The translations under genes and the position numbers were made by a program. The notes beneath the pieces were generated by a model. The model did no database searches, had not been told where the DNA came from, and was given only the letters and a program-made list of their open reading frames with translations. A DNA stretch of 64,000 nt from Schistosoma haematobium (Eukaryota; Platyhelminthes; Trematoda; Strigeidida; Schistosomatidae), in the NCBI RefSeq assembly GCF_000699445.3, contig NC_067196.1:43553806-43617805 (forward strand). Direction: 5' to 3'. Each line of letters opens with the position of its first letter. Position 1 is the stretch's first letter. Below, one piece after another: positions 1 through 11,900 of the stretch.

Positions 1-819
1 CTAATAAAGCCGCGAGAACAAATACAATAACAAATATTGGATATGCGAAATAAATGGATATTATGAGTTTTCGACAGCTATTGTATGAGTAAAATACTAC
101 TGTTGTTAGTCGGTATTGATATCAAGCCTTGTTATTACTCTGCGATACATCCCCATCTCACATCAATTCCATGTTCAAATGATGGCTAGGACTTATTTGT
201 TTTTTCCTGTTGATGTTAGAAAGGAACTAAAAAGCTTAGTAGCTTTGAAAAAAAGTGGACTGTATATCATTTGAGAGGTTTTTAATGATTGGCTCTCCGA
301 ACTTTATACTAAGTACTTTACAAGTAGGACATAGAGGACTATACTCCTTCGACACAGAAAAGTTGACTAAAGTCTTGTTAAACAGTAAGCAAAATAGTTC
401 CAGTTTGGTACTTTTTGTATACGTCAATTAAATGAGGACGATGCATGACACTGAAAAATATCTTCTGACTTTTACACTTTCCGCTCACCGATAACTTTAG
501 TGCCACGTAGAGCTAGAAGTGGGGTACTAGTTGCACTAAGGGTGCATATATTGCACACATGAATTAAACAAGCACAGTAACTATAAAAGAATATTGATTG
601 ATCACATCGGCAATTAGACAAAATCAATGAACACAGAGAATGTTAATTTTTATGTAAGGCGGAAAGACTAAGAACTTCAGAGTCGATGAGAGACTGCGTA
701 GCGGATGCACAGATATTACAGGGACATGTAAAAATATGAGTATAATAATTAGAATCACGTTTATAAATAACGGTATAACAAGAGGGAGCATAACAATCTA
801 TTTATCAAGACGTTGTTAT

Positions 820-1345
820 ATCCTGGGTTCGTAAGATTTCCATCTTATCAGTGCATTATGTGCTTTTTTGAACAGCATCATAGCCACTCTCTAAGTGTGT
901 GGAGCATTTTCTTCGTGACTAGAGTACAACAGAGTCTCTACTGGTTCTATTCTTTCCTTCCTTTTTCAGTCCACTGGGTTTCATATATGCTCAAAACCGC
1001 GAATTTGTGTTTTCTCATTTCCATAGCTAACTGACTGACCCTCCCAGTCTTCCACATTGCCCGAAAATTCCATGTACCTATACGAATTGTTGCTCTAGTT
1101 GTTATAAGGGACGTCAACTTCGTGAATTCGGAAGAATTTCGACTTTCACGATGAGGCGTCAAGTTTCCTTCCACAGAATGTCCTTGAACTTTGAGAACAG
1201 AGTTGGAATGGGTTAATTCCTTTATTCTGATTAGCGTTTTTTAGGAAGGTTGATTTCTACTCTATAGGGTGACTGACTCTACGCCCAACCCTCCTTGACC
1301 CGTTCTTGTGAACAACAGTAACCATAGAAAAGCTACAGGCGGAGT
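820..1345 (-). mobile_element. RTE/SR2-like retrotransposon, 5' end fragment
   Basis: Read on the minus strand this is the 5' leader and the start of an apurinic-type endonuclease domain of a non-LTR retrotransposon. The reading frame at 1174-947 contains RIGTWNFRAMWKTGR followed by AVLSIYETQW, the usual opening of the RTE endonuclease (GTWNVRT and SETHW type motifs). Below 945 the match continues in another frame with LLYSSHEENAP and a degraded stretch, then fades near 820. The segment at 1200-1345 matches the 5' leader found again at 27140, 39955, 62727 and 63358. Frameshifts show it is dead. The family assignment rests on motif recognition. Confidence 0.7.
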
Positions 1346-2384
1346 TGAGTAGCCTCTAGTCGCATTAGTTTTATGTGCTTGTGGTGTGAGGTATTTCTAT
1401 GTCCCAATGTGTGCGACACGCTCAATAGTTGGGTAACATGTTGTAGAAATCAACTGAAAACTAAAAGGATGAGCTAAGTTAATAGATTTGAATTGAGTAA
1501 TAGTTTGATTTTACCTTCATTGCCGAAGGACTCCTGTAGCGGTAAATAAATGCCCAAAATCAATAGTGCATGATATAGGCACAATAGTTATTATTAGGGA
1601 TGCATAGCACTGATTATTAGATAATGATCTGGTGCGGATGCGTGTTCACTCAGTAAAACTAATGAGGTTAGTGTCGATGTTGTAGACTTACAGAACAATT
1701 TGTTTTGGGTATTTTAGTATCTCTACACTGACTGTTCGGAGGAGAAAAAGTGTGCCACTTGAGTCGTGTCAAGATCTGATCATAGCTCCCAACCTAGAAG
1801 TATCCACTAGAACTAAGAAGAATGACTTCAGTGATAAGTGTTGATAACGCTAAATATTTTGGATCTACATATAGTTCTGCGGTGTTCGTTCGAAATAATC
1901 ATGATCAGGCACACTGAATAAAGCTACATAATTAGCTAAAAAGTTCACTCCACTAATGTGCTTAGTTTAAAAACCAAACGAGTTTTATTTTAATAATTGT
2001 TCGAACAGCGTAACCTAGACAACCGCGCGGCGTTTTCGAGGTTGGGTCAGCGCGTTCAAGGCCGTTGAAACGAAACGGCGGACAGATTTGAAAGGGATTA
2101 CCGTTTTTACCTTGCCGTTACAGGTTCAAAAGGTCATGTTTAGACTTCTAGTGACACTTGCAGAGTCTTCTTAAACAGGACTGTGTTATCGCTGGTTTAC
2201 TTCAGCGTTTTCCATCAATTAGAGTAATTTTGTTTCGCACAATTATCGAACGGTCGCCGATCTTGTTATTCTCTTCAGCTGTCTTGACACAGTAAACACT
2301 ATAATCTCCCACAACACTCAATATAATTTTAGGATAAATGAAAGGCACTTCAACATGTTGGTCTCATGTTTGTTTCTTATGTGA
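1346..2384. other. Unassigned stretch with a CpG-rich patch
   Basis: No gene is supported. Most of it is AT-rich. Positions 2010-2120 are locally rich in G, C and CpG, unlike the surroundings, with no frame I recognise. It could be promoter or 5' leader DNA for the reading frames that follow, or part of a younger repeat. Confidence 0.3.
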
Positions 2385-2621
2385 ATGGTGAAAAGTCCTA
2401 AAGGAGACAATGATATTGTTGACAGATATTATGAAGACCCAGCACGTGATATTTACCGTCTGAACATCAAAAAGCCCTTTAATCATAGTTTTCTGACGTT
2501 TGGAAATTCATCATCTCTTTCCGTTTACTCCAGCAGCGGCAACAACGGGGTTGTCGTTAAGAAAAACGTTTCGTTACGAAAAAACTCTTCCCAGCGGTCG
2601 AAGCTTTGTATAATTTTATAG
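2385..2621 (+). CDS. Hypothetical 78-residue reading frame, possible first exon
   Basis: An open frame from an ATG at 2385 encodes a charged start (MVKSPKGDNDIVDRYYEDPA) and a serine/asparagine-rich second half (GNSSSLSVYSSSGNN). The composition looks more protein-like than most chance frames here, and it follows the CpG-rich patch. I do not recognise the product. A GT near 2609 could serve as a splice donor, making this a first exon. The opposite strand is also open at 2525-2752, so chance is possible. Confidence 0.22.
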   Translation: MVKSPKGDNDIVDRYYEDPARDIYRLNIKKPFNHSFLTFGNSSSLSVYSSSGNNGVVVKKNVSLRKNSSQRSKLCIIL

Positions 2622-2750
2622 TATGCATAAATTACTTGAAAAACTGAATATATGTGGCTCCTGGTATGTTTGGCTGTAGAATAAATTTCTTCGTGGTATT
2701 TCGTTTTTTTGTGTGTCCAGTATTCGGTATTTTGGTCTGAAGTTTTAGTC

Positions 2751-3011
2751 ATGAGCTCTTCAGTGGCTGTCCTTGTGAAGAAGACTAAGTTGTCGAAGCC
2801 TAAGACGCCGGTCAGTCACCCGCCAGTAATCAACATGATCAATGCGGCAATAAATTTTTTTGTTCAGAAATTATACGCTCAACTGTTCGGCGATATAGTT
2901 TCGACATTTCGAAAGAATAACAGTTTCCCTAGTATCTATGTAAATACCCGAAGTTCCCTTATTTTTTCAGCGGCGACTCTAATTTATGGACGATCTTTGA
3001 ACGAATCTTAA
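2751..3011 (+). pseudogene. Histone H1-like amino-terminal fragment
   Basis: From the ATG at 2751 the frame gives a short basic tail (VKKTKLSKPKTPV) and then SHPPVINMINAAI, which matches the start of the linker-histone globular domain (basic Lys/Pro tail, then HPP-x-x-x-M-I-x-A-A-I). Directly after this, at a run of seven T (2855-2861), the similarity stops. The rest of the 87-residue frame lacks the expected Gly-Ser-Ser and Lys-Tyr helix signatures and the lysine-rich tail. The simplest reading is a truncated or frameshifted H1 copy. A chance match over about 30 residues cannot be excluded. Intact H1 proteins are about 180-220 residues, so a complete gene is ruled out here. Confidence 0.4.
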
Positions 3012-3127
3012 GCGAACTTGAGAAATATTAGCCAATCAACAAACAGTCGGTATAGAGTAAAAATATGTTATACAAAACCAAGGAAATAAAGTGGATACAC
3101 TTATACGTGATTCAAAAACTTGTCAAT

Positions 3128-3365
3128 GTTAGAAAGAGGTTCTAAGATCGTAATGCATGCAGCAGAGGAAATCATCCATACGGCTACAGAATGGTCGGCC
3201 TCTGGAGCCATGATAAAGTCTCAAAAACTCTTTCAGCTTCGACCACATAGCTTCAATATTGTTTATGTGCACTCCGGTTGTTGGGTGCACAAAATGCTAC
3301 TTGTGGATAACGACACGATGCACATAACCGAGCCTATGTAGGAGTTTACACTCTCCAAACATCCG
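3128..3365 (-). mobile_element. Merlin-type DNA transposon relic (ISXO2-like transposase)
   Basis: Reading the minus strand from about 3365 down gives a frame with LLHRLGYVHRVVIHK, one in-frame stop, then FVHPTTGVHINNIEAMW and SKLKEFL. The string [FH]-V-[DH]-P-x-T-G-V-H-x-N-x-I-E-x-M-W is the C-terminal DDE signature of ISXO2-like/Merlin transposases, whose last acidic residue is the E of NIE. Merlin elements are known from schistosome genomes. Only the end of the domain is visible, the stop after HK interrupts it, and I found no terminal inverted repeats. It is an inactive fragment. Confidence 0.65.
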
Positions 3366-3975
3366 TATATATTGTAATGCCTGGCTGCAGCCAGTGTTAT
3401 TGGTGCTTTTATTATGCAGTTCGCAATAATTTTCGTAATTTGCCTTAGTTGGGAATTATATATGGGGTTTTCATCACGAACTGACATCAGCTATAGTTCC
3501 AGAAATTTATTTAGCCAAATGGATGAAAGACTCGTGTTAAAATCCGAGATCTCTTATCTTGTACCTAATTATTTCGCCCACAAATTATAGTCCCGCCGTT
3601 TTATTTGTTATAGCCTCTCTATTATCACGTTTTATATAAAATTCCTTGTGAACCGATCGTACGTTAGTATTAATCACTGAAGTTGGCGCCGTAACCTTGA
3701 AATCTCTAAAACGCCTCTGATAGGCTCGTTTATAGATTAGTGTCGCCGGAGAAACCTTAGTAAGCCTTGGGGATACCTCACATTGTCGTCATCATTCCAA
3801 AATTCACTCCCCCTTTAACCAAAACGTTTATATTAACGGTTCGATTGTTATTAACATAGTATTCCAGTCAGACTAATCTGGGTTTCCTTTCAACCTTCTG
3901 TACCCAAGTCATGTTACTTGTTCACAAATAAAATTTTACACTACATTAATTTTCTGGTGAATGTATCTACCATAG

Positions 3976-4240
3976 GTGCAACGTGTCTTACACCTTGGAA
4001 GGAAAGTCGCCGCTTGCACGTGTTGGTCATTCAACTCATGCTGTGCGCATGAAATGTGGGAACACGGGCAACCGACCATTGGTTATAATGATCGGGGGTG
4101 CAGATGCTTCTGGAGTATTTAATGAAGCTTACATTCTGGATATAATATCATTTATGTGGTACACTGTTGATTTGGAACAGACAATTGATTTTCCAGGTTT
4201 GGGAAGGTATGAACATAGCAGTGCAATTTTAAACAACCAG
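3976..4240 (+). CDS. RABEPK: RABEPK-like exon A (kelch blade 1)
   Basis: The acceptor AG is at 3974-3975 and the donor GTGCGT starts at 4241. The exon opens in phase 2 (one base completes a codon) and ends in phase 0. It encodes SYTLEGKSPLARVGHST, then VIMIGGADASGVFNEAYILD with a Trp near the blade end, then LGRYEHSSAILNNQ. The order of ARVGHS, GGA and RYEHSS is that of the RABEPK N-terminus. In the vertebrate protein about 15-20 residues precede this point, so the initiator exon should be tiny and may lie anywhere upstream. Confidence 0.82.
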
Positions 4241-7200
4241 GTGCGTTGAATTACTGCAGTTCATGCACATTTCATATTTACTCACAAATCACTTTGGTTA
4301 TAAAGTAAGTGGTATGTTTTCAGAACGATCGTTTTATTTGACGTTAGATTGGTAATTTGAGCTTCCTAATTTTATAGCCTATTAAAATGCTGTACACAAA
4401 TCCAAACAAGTGCATTCGGTTGCAAAAAATGGGTGTATTACTAATCAACTATTAAAATGGTAATATTCCATACTGCCAGTCTGTCCGAACATCTCATTTT
4501 CTCATGACCTAAAATGATAGACAAAATCATACTACGCAAACTAAAACCTATAAGTTAAGTAGTTCTAGTAGTCATATTTGTCATTATCACTAAACCAAAA
4601 GTTAAAGAAATAATATTGAGAAACGTGTAGGTATAAATTTGACAATAAATCCACTAATTTTGTCCCACCTCCCTTTATTTTATAACTAATGGTTTCTCCG
4701 ACTCATCTAGTCATTAACTTGACAGCATCCTACGTCGATGTAGGTAGTAGCCTTACTTAGACACCGCATACCATTCACTACGATTTTATGTTATGCTTAA
4801 GTAAACAACTTAAGTCACCATTTATCCTCCTGACGGATGGACTTATTCGAAATTTCGTAGACGCTGTGACTCACTAACTGATCATAACATTTGTGTTTGG
4901 AGTAGGAGAGATAATTGGTTGTTATGACCCAGTCAATGTAGGTCAGTAACTGAGAATATGTTCGGGTACTACGGATCATCGTTGAACAACCGATTGTATG
5001 GAATTTTTCACTATAACTCGACTTCCTTGATTATGAGAAAGCATTTGACAGCGTGGATAGGAGAAACTCGTGGAACCTTCTTCGACACTGTGGTATACCT
5101 GAGAAAACAGTCAACATCATCCGGATTTCATGGGACGGATTACAGTGCAGAATCGTGCATGGAGGATAGCTGACAGACGCATTCCAAGTGAGGACAGATA
5201 ATGATGCTTAATCTCCCCCTTCCTTTTTCTCCCGGTGGTTGGCTGGCTTATGAAGACCTCTACACCTGATAGGAAGCACGAAATACAATGGACAGCTCGG
5301 ATGCAACTAGACGATTTTGACTTCACAGATGACCTATTCCTTCTATTCTATATACTCTAACAAGTGCAGATAAAGACATCCAGTGTAGCATCAGCCTCTG
5401 CATCAGTATGTCTCAACATACACAACATAGGAAAAGCAAGGTCCTTGATTGCAACACGGAGAACACCAACCCAATCACACTTGAAGGAAAGACTCTGGAA
5501 GAGGTGAAAGCTTTCACATACCTGGAAAGCTTCAACAATAAACAAGAAGGACCTGATGCAGTGGTTAAGGTAAAGATAGCATTCCTACAGTTACTTTTAG
5601 GTCAAGAAAGATCACCATTGTGGGACGCCGATAAGTATACCTGTGTCCTAGAACCTAACGAATGGTGAATATGTGGTTGATGCAGCCACGACCAGGTCTG
5701 AAACCAGCTTGATTCTCTCGTGTTTGCGGTTCACGAGTCTTAGTTACGCGTCCGATAATTATCGAGGCTAGTATTGTAGATACTATATTAGTTAAACTAA
5801 TCCCTCTATGGTTGTCACAGGATGATTTTGACCCTCTCTTATATATTGGGACGGTAAGTGATTGTGACCAGTCAGATGGGATAACGTCCAACTCTCAGAT
5901 TTTAGCTGAAATATCAGTCAACCTAATCACTAAACTTAGATCACCATCCTTAAAGACCTCTGGAGCCAATCCATCTGGACCAGCTGCCTTTCCTCGTTTC
6001 AGATTAACTATAGCCTTCTCAACTTCAGCAAGAGTTGGGGGACCTACTTCAATGTTCTATTCACATTGTCTGGGGATGGATGGTAGTTGTAGAGTCGCTG
6101 AAGGCCAGTTGAACTGTTCCCTAAAGTGTTCCGCCCATCGTTCTAAACGTCTGGACTGGGAGTAGATGAGAGTATCGTCTTTTTCCGAAATAATCTCACT
6201 TACGCTTGACTTATTAATTCCAGTTTCTTTTATTAGTCTATAAAGCTGTCTTGTGTTCCCTATAGTCGCCGCCTTTTCCATCTCTTTTGCTTTCGTTGCC
6301 CACCACTGCTCACGGTCGTTTCTTAGACTTTTGGTTAACCTAGATCTGATTTGTTGTCGCTCTTCATCATGTTCGGAACCTGATGGGACGAGTTTGCGAG
6401 AATCCATCAGTGTGATAGACTTTGAAGAAATCCAATGGTTCTTTGTAACTCTGTGGTTTAAGTCACTAATAGATTTCATTGCTGTTTCCACAGCTGTTTG
6501 TATATTTTTCCAAGCAACATCTGGGTCAGCCTTGTTTTCAGAACTACCTAAGTGTGACCTCAGTTGTTCCTGGAACCTACTTTTGGTTTTTTCGCTACTC
6601 AACTCAGTTCTAATGGGTCTTTTTAATGTGGCTTTTTTGCGTCCAGTGAGGCGCAAGCAGATGCGTGCCCGTACTAGGGCATGGTCGGAGTCAAGCAGGT
6701 ACTCCAGAATGAGAGACAATCTTGTACCGACCCTCTCCAACGATGACTGATGGCAATATGGTCTATTTGAGTCCACCGTTGATTTGGGGTAGGGGGTTGC
6801 CATGTTAGACGATGTCTCTTCTTATGCTTAAAATTTGTGTTTGCTAAAAATAAACGATTGTCTGAGCACAGTTGCAGCAGACGGTCACCATTATCTGTTC
6901 GCTGTGTCGGAATACTAAAATATCCACCTAAATGCCTTTCTGTTTGGTTTAAACTACCTATCTGGGCATTAAAGTCACCTGCTACGAGTACTATGTCTGA
7001 ACGTTTAGCTTTCTGCAGAAGTTCGGACAGCTTTCTGTAAAATTCATCTTTCACTTCATCCGAGCTACAGTCAGTGGGAGCGTAGGTGGAAACGAAAAAA
7101 AGGCAACGACGTGTGTCCCTCTCCTTCCGAGTTCTTACGGATCCGTTTTGCCGAACGGCACATAAACGACTGTTAACGGGGATCCACTCTAACAGTGCTT

Positions 7201-8862
7201 GTTCCGCCCTCATGTTTAGTGCTATGCCTACACCTGCCAGTCCACGAGAACTGGCCATCGGGTCACCAGATACACGGAGGGTGTATCTCGTCGGCTCTCC
7301 GTTTTGCTGAGATGAGGTCAAGTGAATGACCACACTAGGATCCTGTTTGCGTATTTTAGAGACACAGCATACATCAATGGTACGGGATTCTAGGGTTTTA
7401 GCCAAGGAGACCTGTTGGTCAATTTCACATAGGGTGAGTACGTTGAAGGCTCCAATGTGTAGTTTGCAGCGAGGTTTCAGTAGAACTGAGACAGAGTTTT
7501 GCGCACTGGGATCGTTGGCTATGGTGACACTTGAGGGGGGAGCCGAAAACGGAAGTTTAGAGGTAAAAGTCGATGTAGGAGGAATAATAGGAATTGAAGA
7601 GGGAGGTTGATTATGAATACAGTGGTCTTCAGTGCTGTTAGAGGTATGGGGGCAGTTATCGCTTCCCAGTTGCCCACATAGTGGAAGGGTCCTTCTGAAG
7701 GTACCTGAGAAGGAAATCGGATTAGAGGTGGTCTCAGTGATAAGGCTAGACGTGCATTTTTAGGGTCGACATTTTCTAACCCAACCCTCCTTGTAGGAAG
7801 GTAGCATGGCTGTTTTGATGGTTGTCTGAAGGAAACATCTTACTGTTGTCACACCTCTGTATAGTCAGCAGTACGACTTCGCCTTCGGACCTCGAGTTTG
7901 TTGCTTTTAGTCTTACTGCTCTTCAACCGACCTGCTTGACATGGTAGGACCTTGAGGAACGGTTGTTCCAGCCAGTATAGCTCGGTTGCTTCATCACGAT
8001 AGGCAAGGTAGCAACAACAACATGTTAACCACTGCGCTACCGTTCTATAATGCACATGGTTTTTACTTCACACTTTGATTTTTAATAAATCAGACAATGA
8101 GGTATTACAGTTATTTCATGAAGGTATGTGACTGAACTCGAAAGTCACATGAACAAAGAATAATTATAAAAACACTTGATAGTTATCTAAAATAGTCGAA
8201 TAGTTGATATGAAACGTGCCTACTTAATTCGAACGAAGGTTTAACAACTACAATTGTCGGTAGGTTACAATGAACATAGAACATGGCGAAACGAAATTAT
8301 GATGAATAGCAAGGAAATCGAAATAATGTTGTGGCAACTATAATCCGAAAATTGGTTTGAGAAAAAGAGTCGAAGTATGTATGAAGGGATTGTGGAGTGA
8401 TAAGCTAAAGAAAAATAATTAGCGATTTCGTCGACACCATTGTGACTGACTCTAAGATGTATTACCCAACACATCTAACCACTGACTGGAGTTATATATT
8501 TTTCTAAATTATCGATTTTGTCTTCCCATTTGAATTTAAATCTTAGTATTCCTGTAACCAGTCTAGATAATCATTCAGAAGAAACGATGTGATAAGTGGA
8601 GATGTATATAAAAAGTCGTGAATTTGTCTAGGCTCAAAAATTGTAAACAAATAAAAAAGGAAGTATGAGTTTAAAGTTTTACGTTTGGTGACCTAGATCT
8701 CGTGGCGCACATTAACCGTAAGACCCAAACCAATTATATACCATTTAAGCGATTCAAAAGATAGAATGCTCAGTTCAGAAATTATGTCCACAGTAACGTT
8801 GCATTAACCGGTACAAAAGTTTATGATGAATGTCAATGAGTGTGATAAAATGTAAATATTCA

Positions 8863-8945
<83 letters not shown>

Positions 8946-11900
8946 TTGGTTCGGTAGAAAATGTTACTTATCGTTCATGTATCTGAATGAATGTTTTCTA
9001 GGAATTATTAATATTTGGTGGTGCAACGAAAACAGGTCCTTTGAGTCAACTACTCCATCTACAAATTCATTTTCTATCAACGCCAGAAAATCCATCAATT
9101 TATGAAAAGGGCAGAATCACTGCAAGCTTAACTCAAGATCGCATTCATACTGATATTCAACAATTCATCTATCATCCCCGCACACAACACTCTTCTGTTT
9201 CACTAACTGAATATAATCAACTCATAGTATTCTCTGGTGGGAATGTTGGTAGTCAGCCAGTGTCAGATGATAAAGTAACTACCCATTGATTGAATCTACT
9301 TATTTGATTTCCTTTGACCACATTTAATGCATACTATATAGGGAAAAGTACATACATGAAAGAAAAATCTTTGTTTTTATTATCGTTTTGTTGAGAGGTA
9401 GGATATGTGTATTGCTCTTAAGCTGATGGTTCCAGAGTCTCTAATAAAAATTTTAAACTGATGGCTAAACATTATTTCATAGATTTTACTTCTTGAAAAT
9501 ATACGCATTATGATATTCTTCATAATGTCTGTCTTGGAACTAACTCCCCAAATAAGTAAATATGTGTAGCCATATATTCGTTGCTGTTTGTTACTAGTTT
9601 ATTAAACATCTTTATGTAACTGGTTTATAAACGGTGTGAAAAACGCCTAAACAGTCGTATTATATAAATATTGACCAGTAAGTAAACAAAATAATTTCCT
9701 AAGGGAATAAACTGAATTTATTTAACACATAGTATAGAGAAAATTGCAATATGTTTTAGTTGAATATTAAAATACATATCTCTAAGAAATAATATTGCAA
9801 AAGAAGGCTAATTCTATGTTTAGTCATATGGGGTTTGGATGAATAGCATATCCAGTTATGCTAGTAATATATTGAATCGTATTTCCATATAGTCTTAGCT
9901 ATTCACTAGACCGAGTTATTGATGTATGTCTCTAGTGAACTGATATCAGAAGACAATAACCACTATCCAGATGAATAGTTTCTTAGAATAAAATAGTTCG
10001 TTTATGTGTACAATATTAGCGCAGAAATAAACATGATTAGATTCTATACACGGTCAGCGGACATCAGTTTTGTAGGTCACTTGTCAAGGGACTAGGATCT
10101 GACTATTATATATATATATATATTATATAAAGTAAACACAAATAGGGTAAACCACACAGTAACAAAAAATATCTATATATATTTTATAACTCTCCAAATT
10201 CTTGTCTTCTTATTGTTATGCCCTTAACTATACGATTATCGCTAAATAATGACTCATACACCAGTACGAGCAACCTAGAGTACTGGTTGGTTCTTTTCCC
10301 ACCAAGTCCTGCCTGTTAAATCCAGAACACCAATATCAGCCTCCACGATATGAATCATTTATTTCAAATATACTTGGTTTATATATAAACCAAACAGAAC
10401 ACATCACACCGTAAAGAAAAAAAATTTGTACAAAATCATGCCAAAATTGGCTGTGATTGTGGGGGACCGTAATTAATGAACTGAGCATAAATTAAGAATG
10501 GTAAATCATATAATAATAGTTCATAGGTTATAATAAAGCTTATAATAAAACGAATATATATATATAATATTAGTTTATAAATAAATCCCAATATTTACCA
10601 TTCATTATTGCCATCGAGATATAACACTTATATTCGTTTTCTTAACTTATCTTAAAATCTTAGCAATAATTTCAAATGACTCCCTTGTTCATAAAACATT
10701 GTTTGTATGAATGCCCAACTAGGTGAACTTATACAATGCAGCTTATAAATAATGGATTAAAGAGAAATTAACTTTTCACTAATGCATCTTCATATAATTA
10801 TAACTATGAATCACTTTTTTAAAAGATTATGTAAACATATTTCTGAAACTTATTTCTTATTTAGTGTACTTTTGATTGTGGATCTTTTTTTTATAATTAG
10901 TATTGGATTTACCAGTTTAATTTTTTTTAAAGACATTTCTGTTCATAAGTTTATTTCAGAATATCAAAGAACCTAAATAATTTAATGTATTCTATATTAG
11001 GATATATATAGAAAGTACAACTTCAATCAGTCCACAGTTAAGATTACCAAATAACTACACTGAAAAGCCAGTACAATGAAATTTTTTTTGCCATTATCAT
11101 TTATTCAAGCTGTGCAATCATGTTTATGACTAATTTACAATTAAAATGGTCTTCTGAAAAATTGGAGAACGATTACATCATATCACGTATCATATAGTGT
11201 CGCTTAACGATAGAGAATTTGACGAAGGATAGTAAGGTGAAGTATAAATCAAAAATGTGAAGGTGGTAATAATGAATTATTAAGATTAAAGAGTTTAGAA
11301 ACAATAGAAGGATATAATAAAATCAAATTGCCATGTGTGAAAAGTGTGTGTTAGGGTCATAGAAAAATGATGGTTTGCATGTGTCTGTTTTTACATACAG
11401 AATTCAAGTTTGGAAAGGTGGATTACTAACACCTTTGCATTGCACAAATTATTGATTAGTACTCCCCTCAAACCAAATTATTTAATCTTATAAATGGTTT
11501 TGAAAGATATATCCAGTGGCGTCGTGCGACCATAGTTCACATGATATTCCAGTATTGAGCTATTGATAGTTTTAAAATCGACTTCGAGAACCAGAAAAGA
11601 TAATGTTCAGAGATGCGTTTGAAAATCACTCGCATTACGTAGCCAATTTAACGTGTTTCATACAGCAAGATGAATGTACATACTATATTTAATTAAATTT
11701 TTGAAATCAAAGTTTTCTCTACAAATAAGTGTATATTTATTTTAAATTACTTATTATTTCTCTTCAGGTTTATATGTATGATAGTGAAATAAATTCATGG
11801 AACATTATACCAGTGGAAGGTTTACCACCTTGTTCACGATTAGGTCATTTAATACTATATGAATTTCCTTATGAATTAGCAAATTCAAATTATGAACGTA

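Larger units (their letters stand above)
4241..9001 (+). other. Intron between kelch exons A and B
   Basis: This 4.76-kb intron is largely filled by two truncated non-LTR retrotransposons in opposite orientations that meet near 5650, and it ends with a long (TA)n tract. Positions 4241-4950 and 8060-8860 hold AT-rich DNA in which I see no gene or recognisable repeat. Confidence 0.7.

Noticed and set aside
2385..3011. The missing first exon of the RABEPK-like gene
   Set aside because: Neither frame resembles the RABEPK N-terminus and no donor in the needed phase is convincing.
6253..6750. 165-residue + strand frame
   Set aside because: Shadow of the minus-strand retrotransposon coding region.
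10782..10976. Small membrane protein in a kelch intron
   Set aside because: Hydrophobic run in AT-rich DNA, without supporting context.
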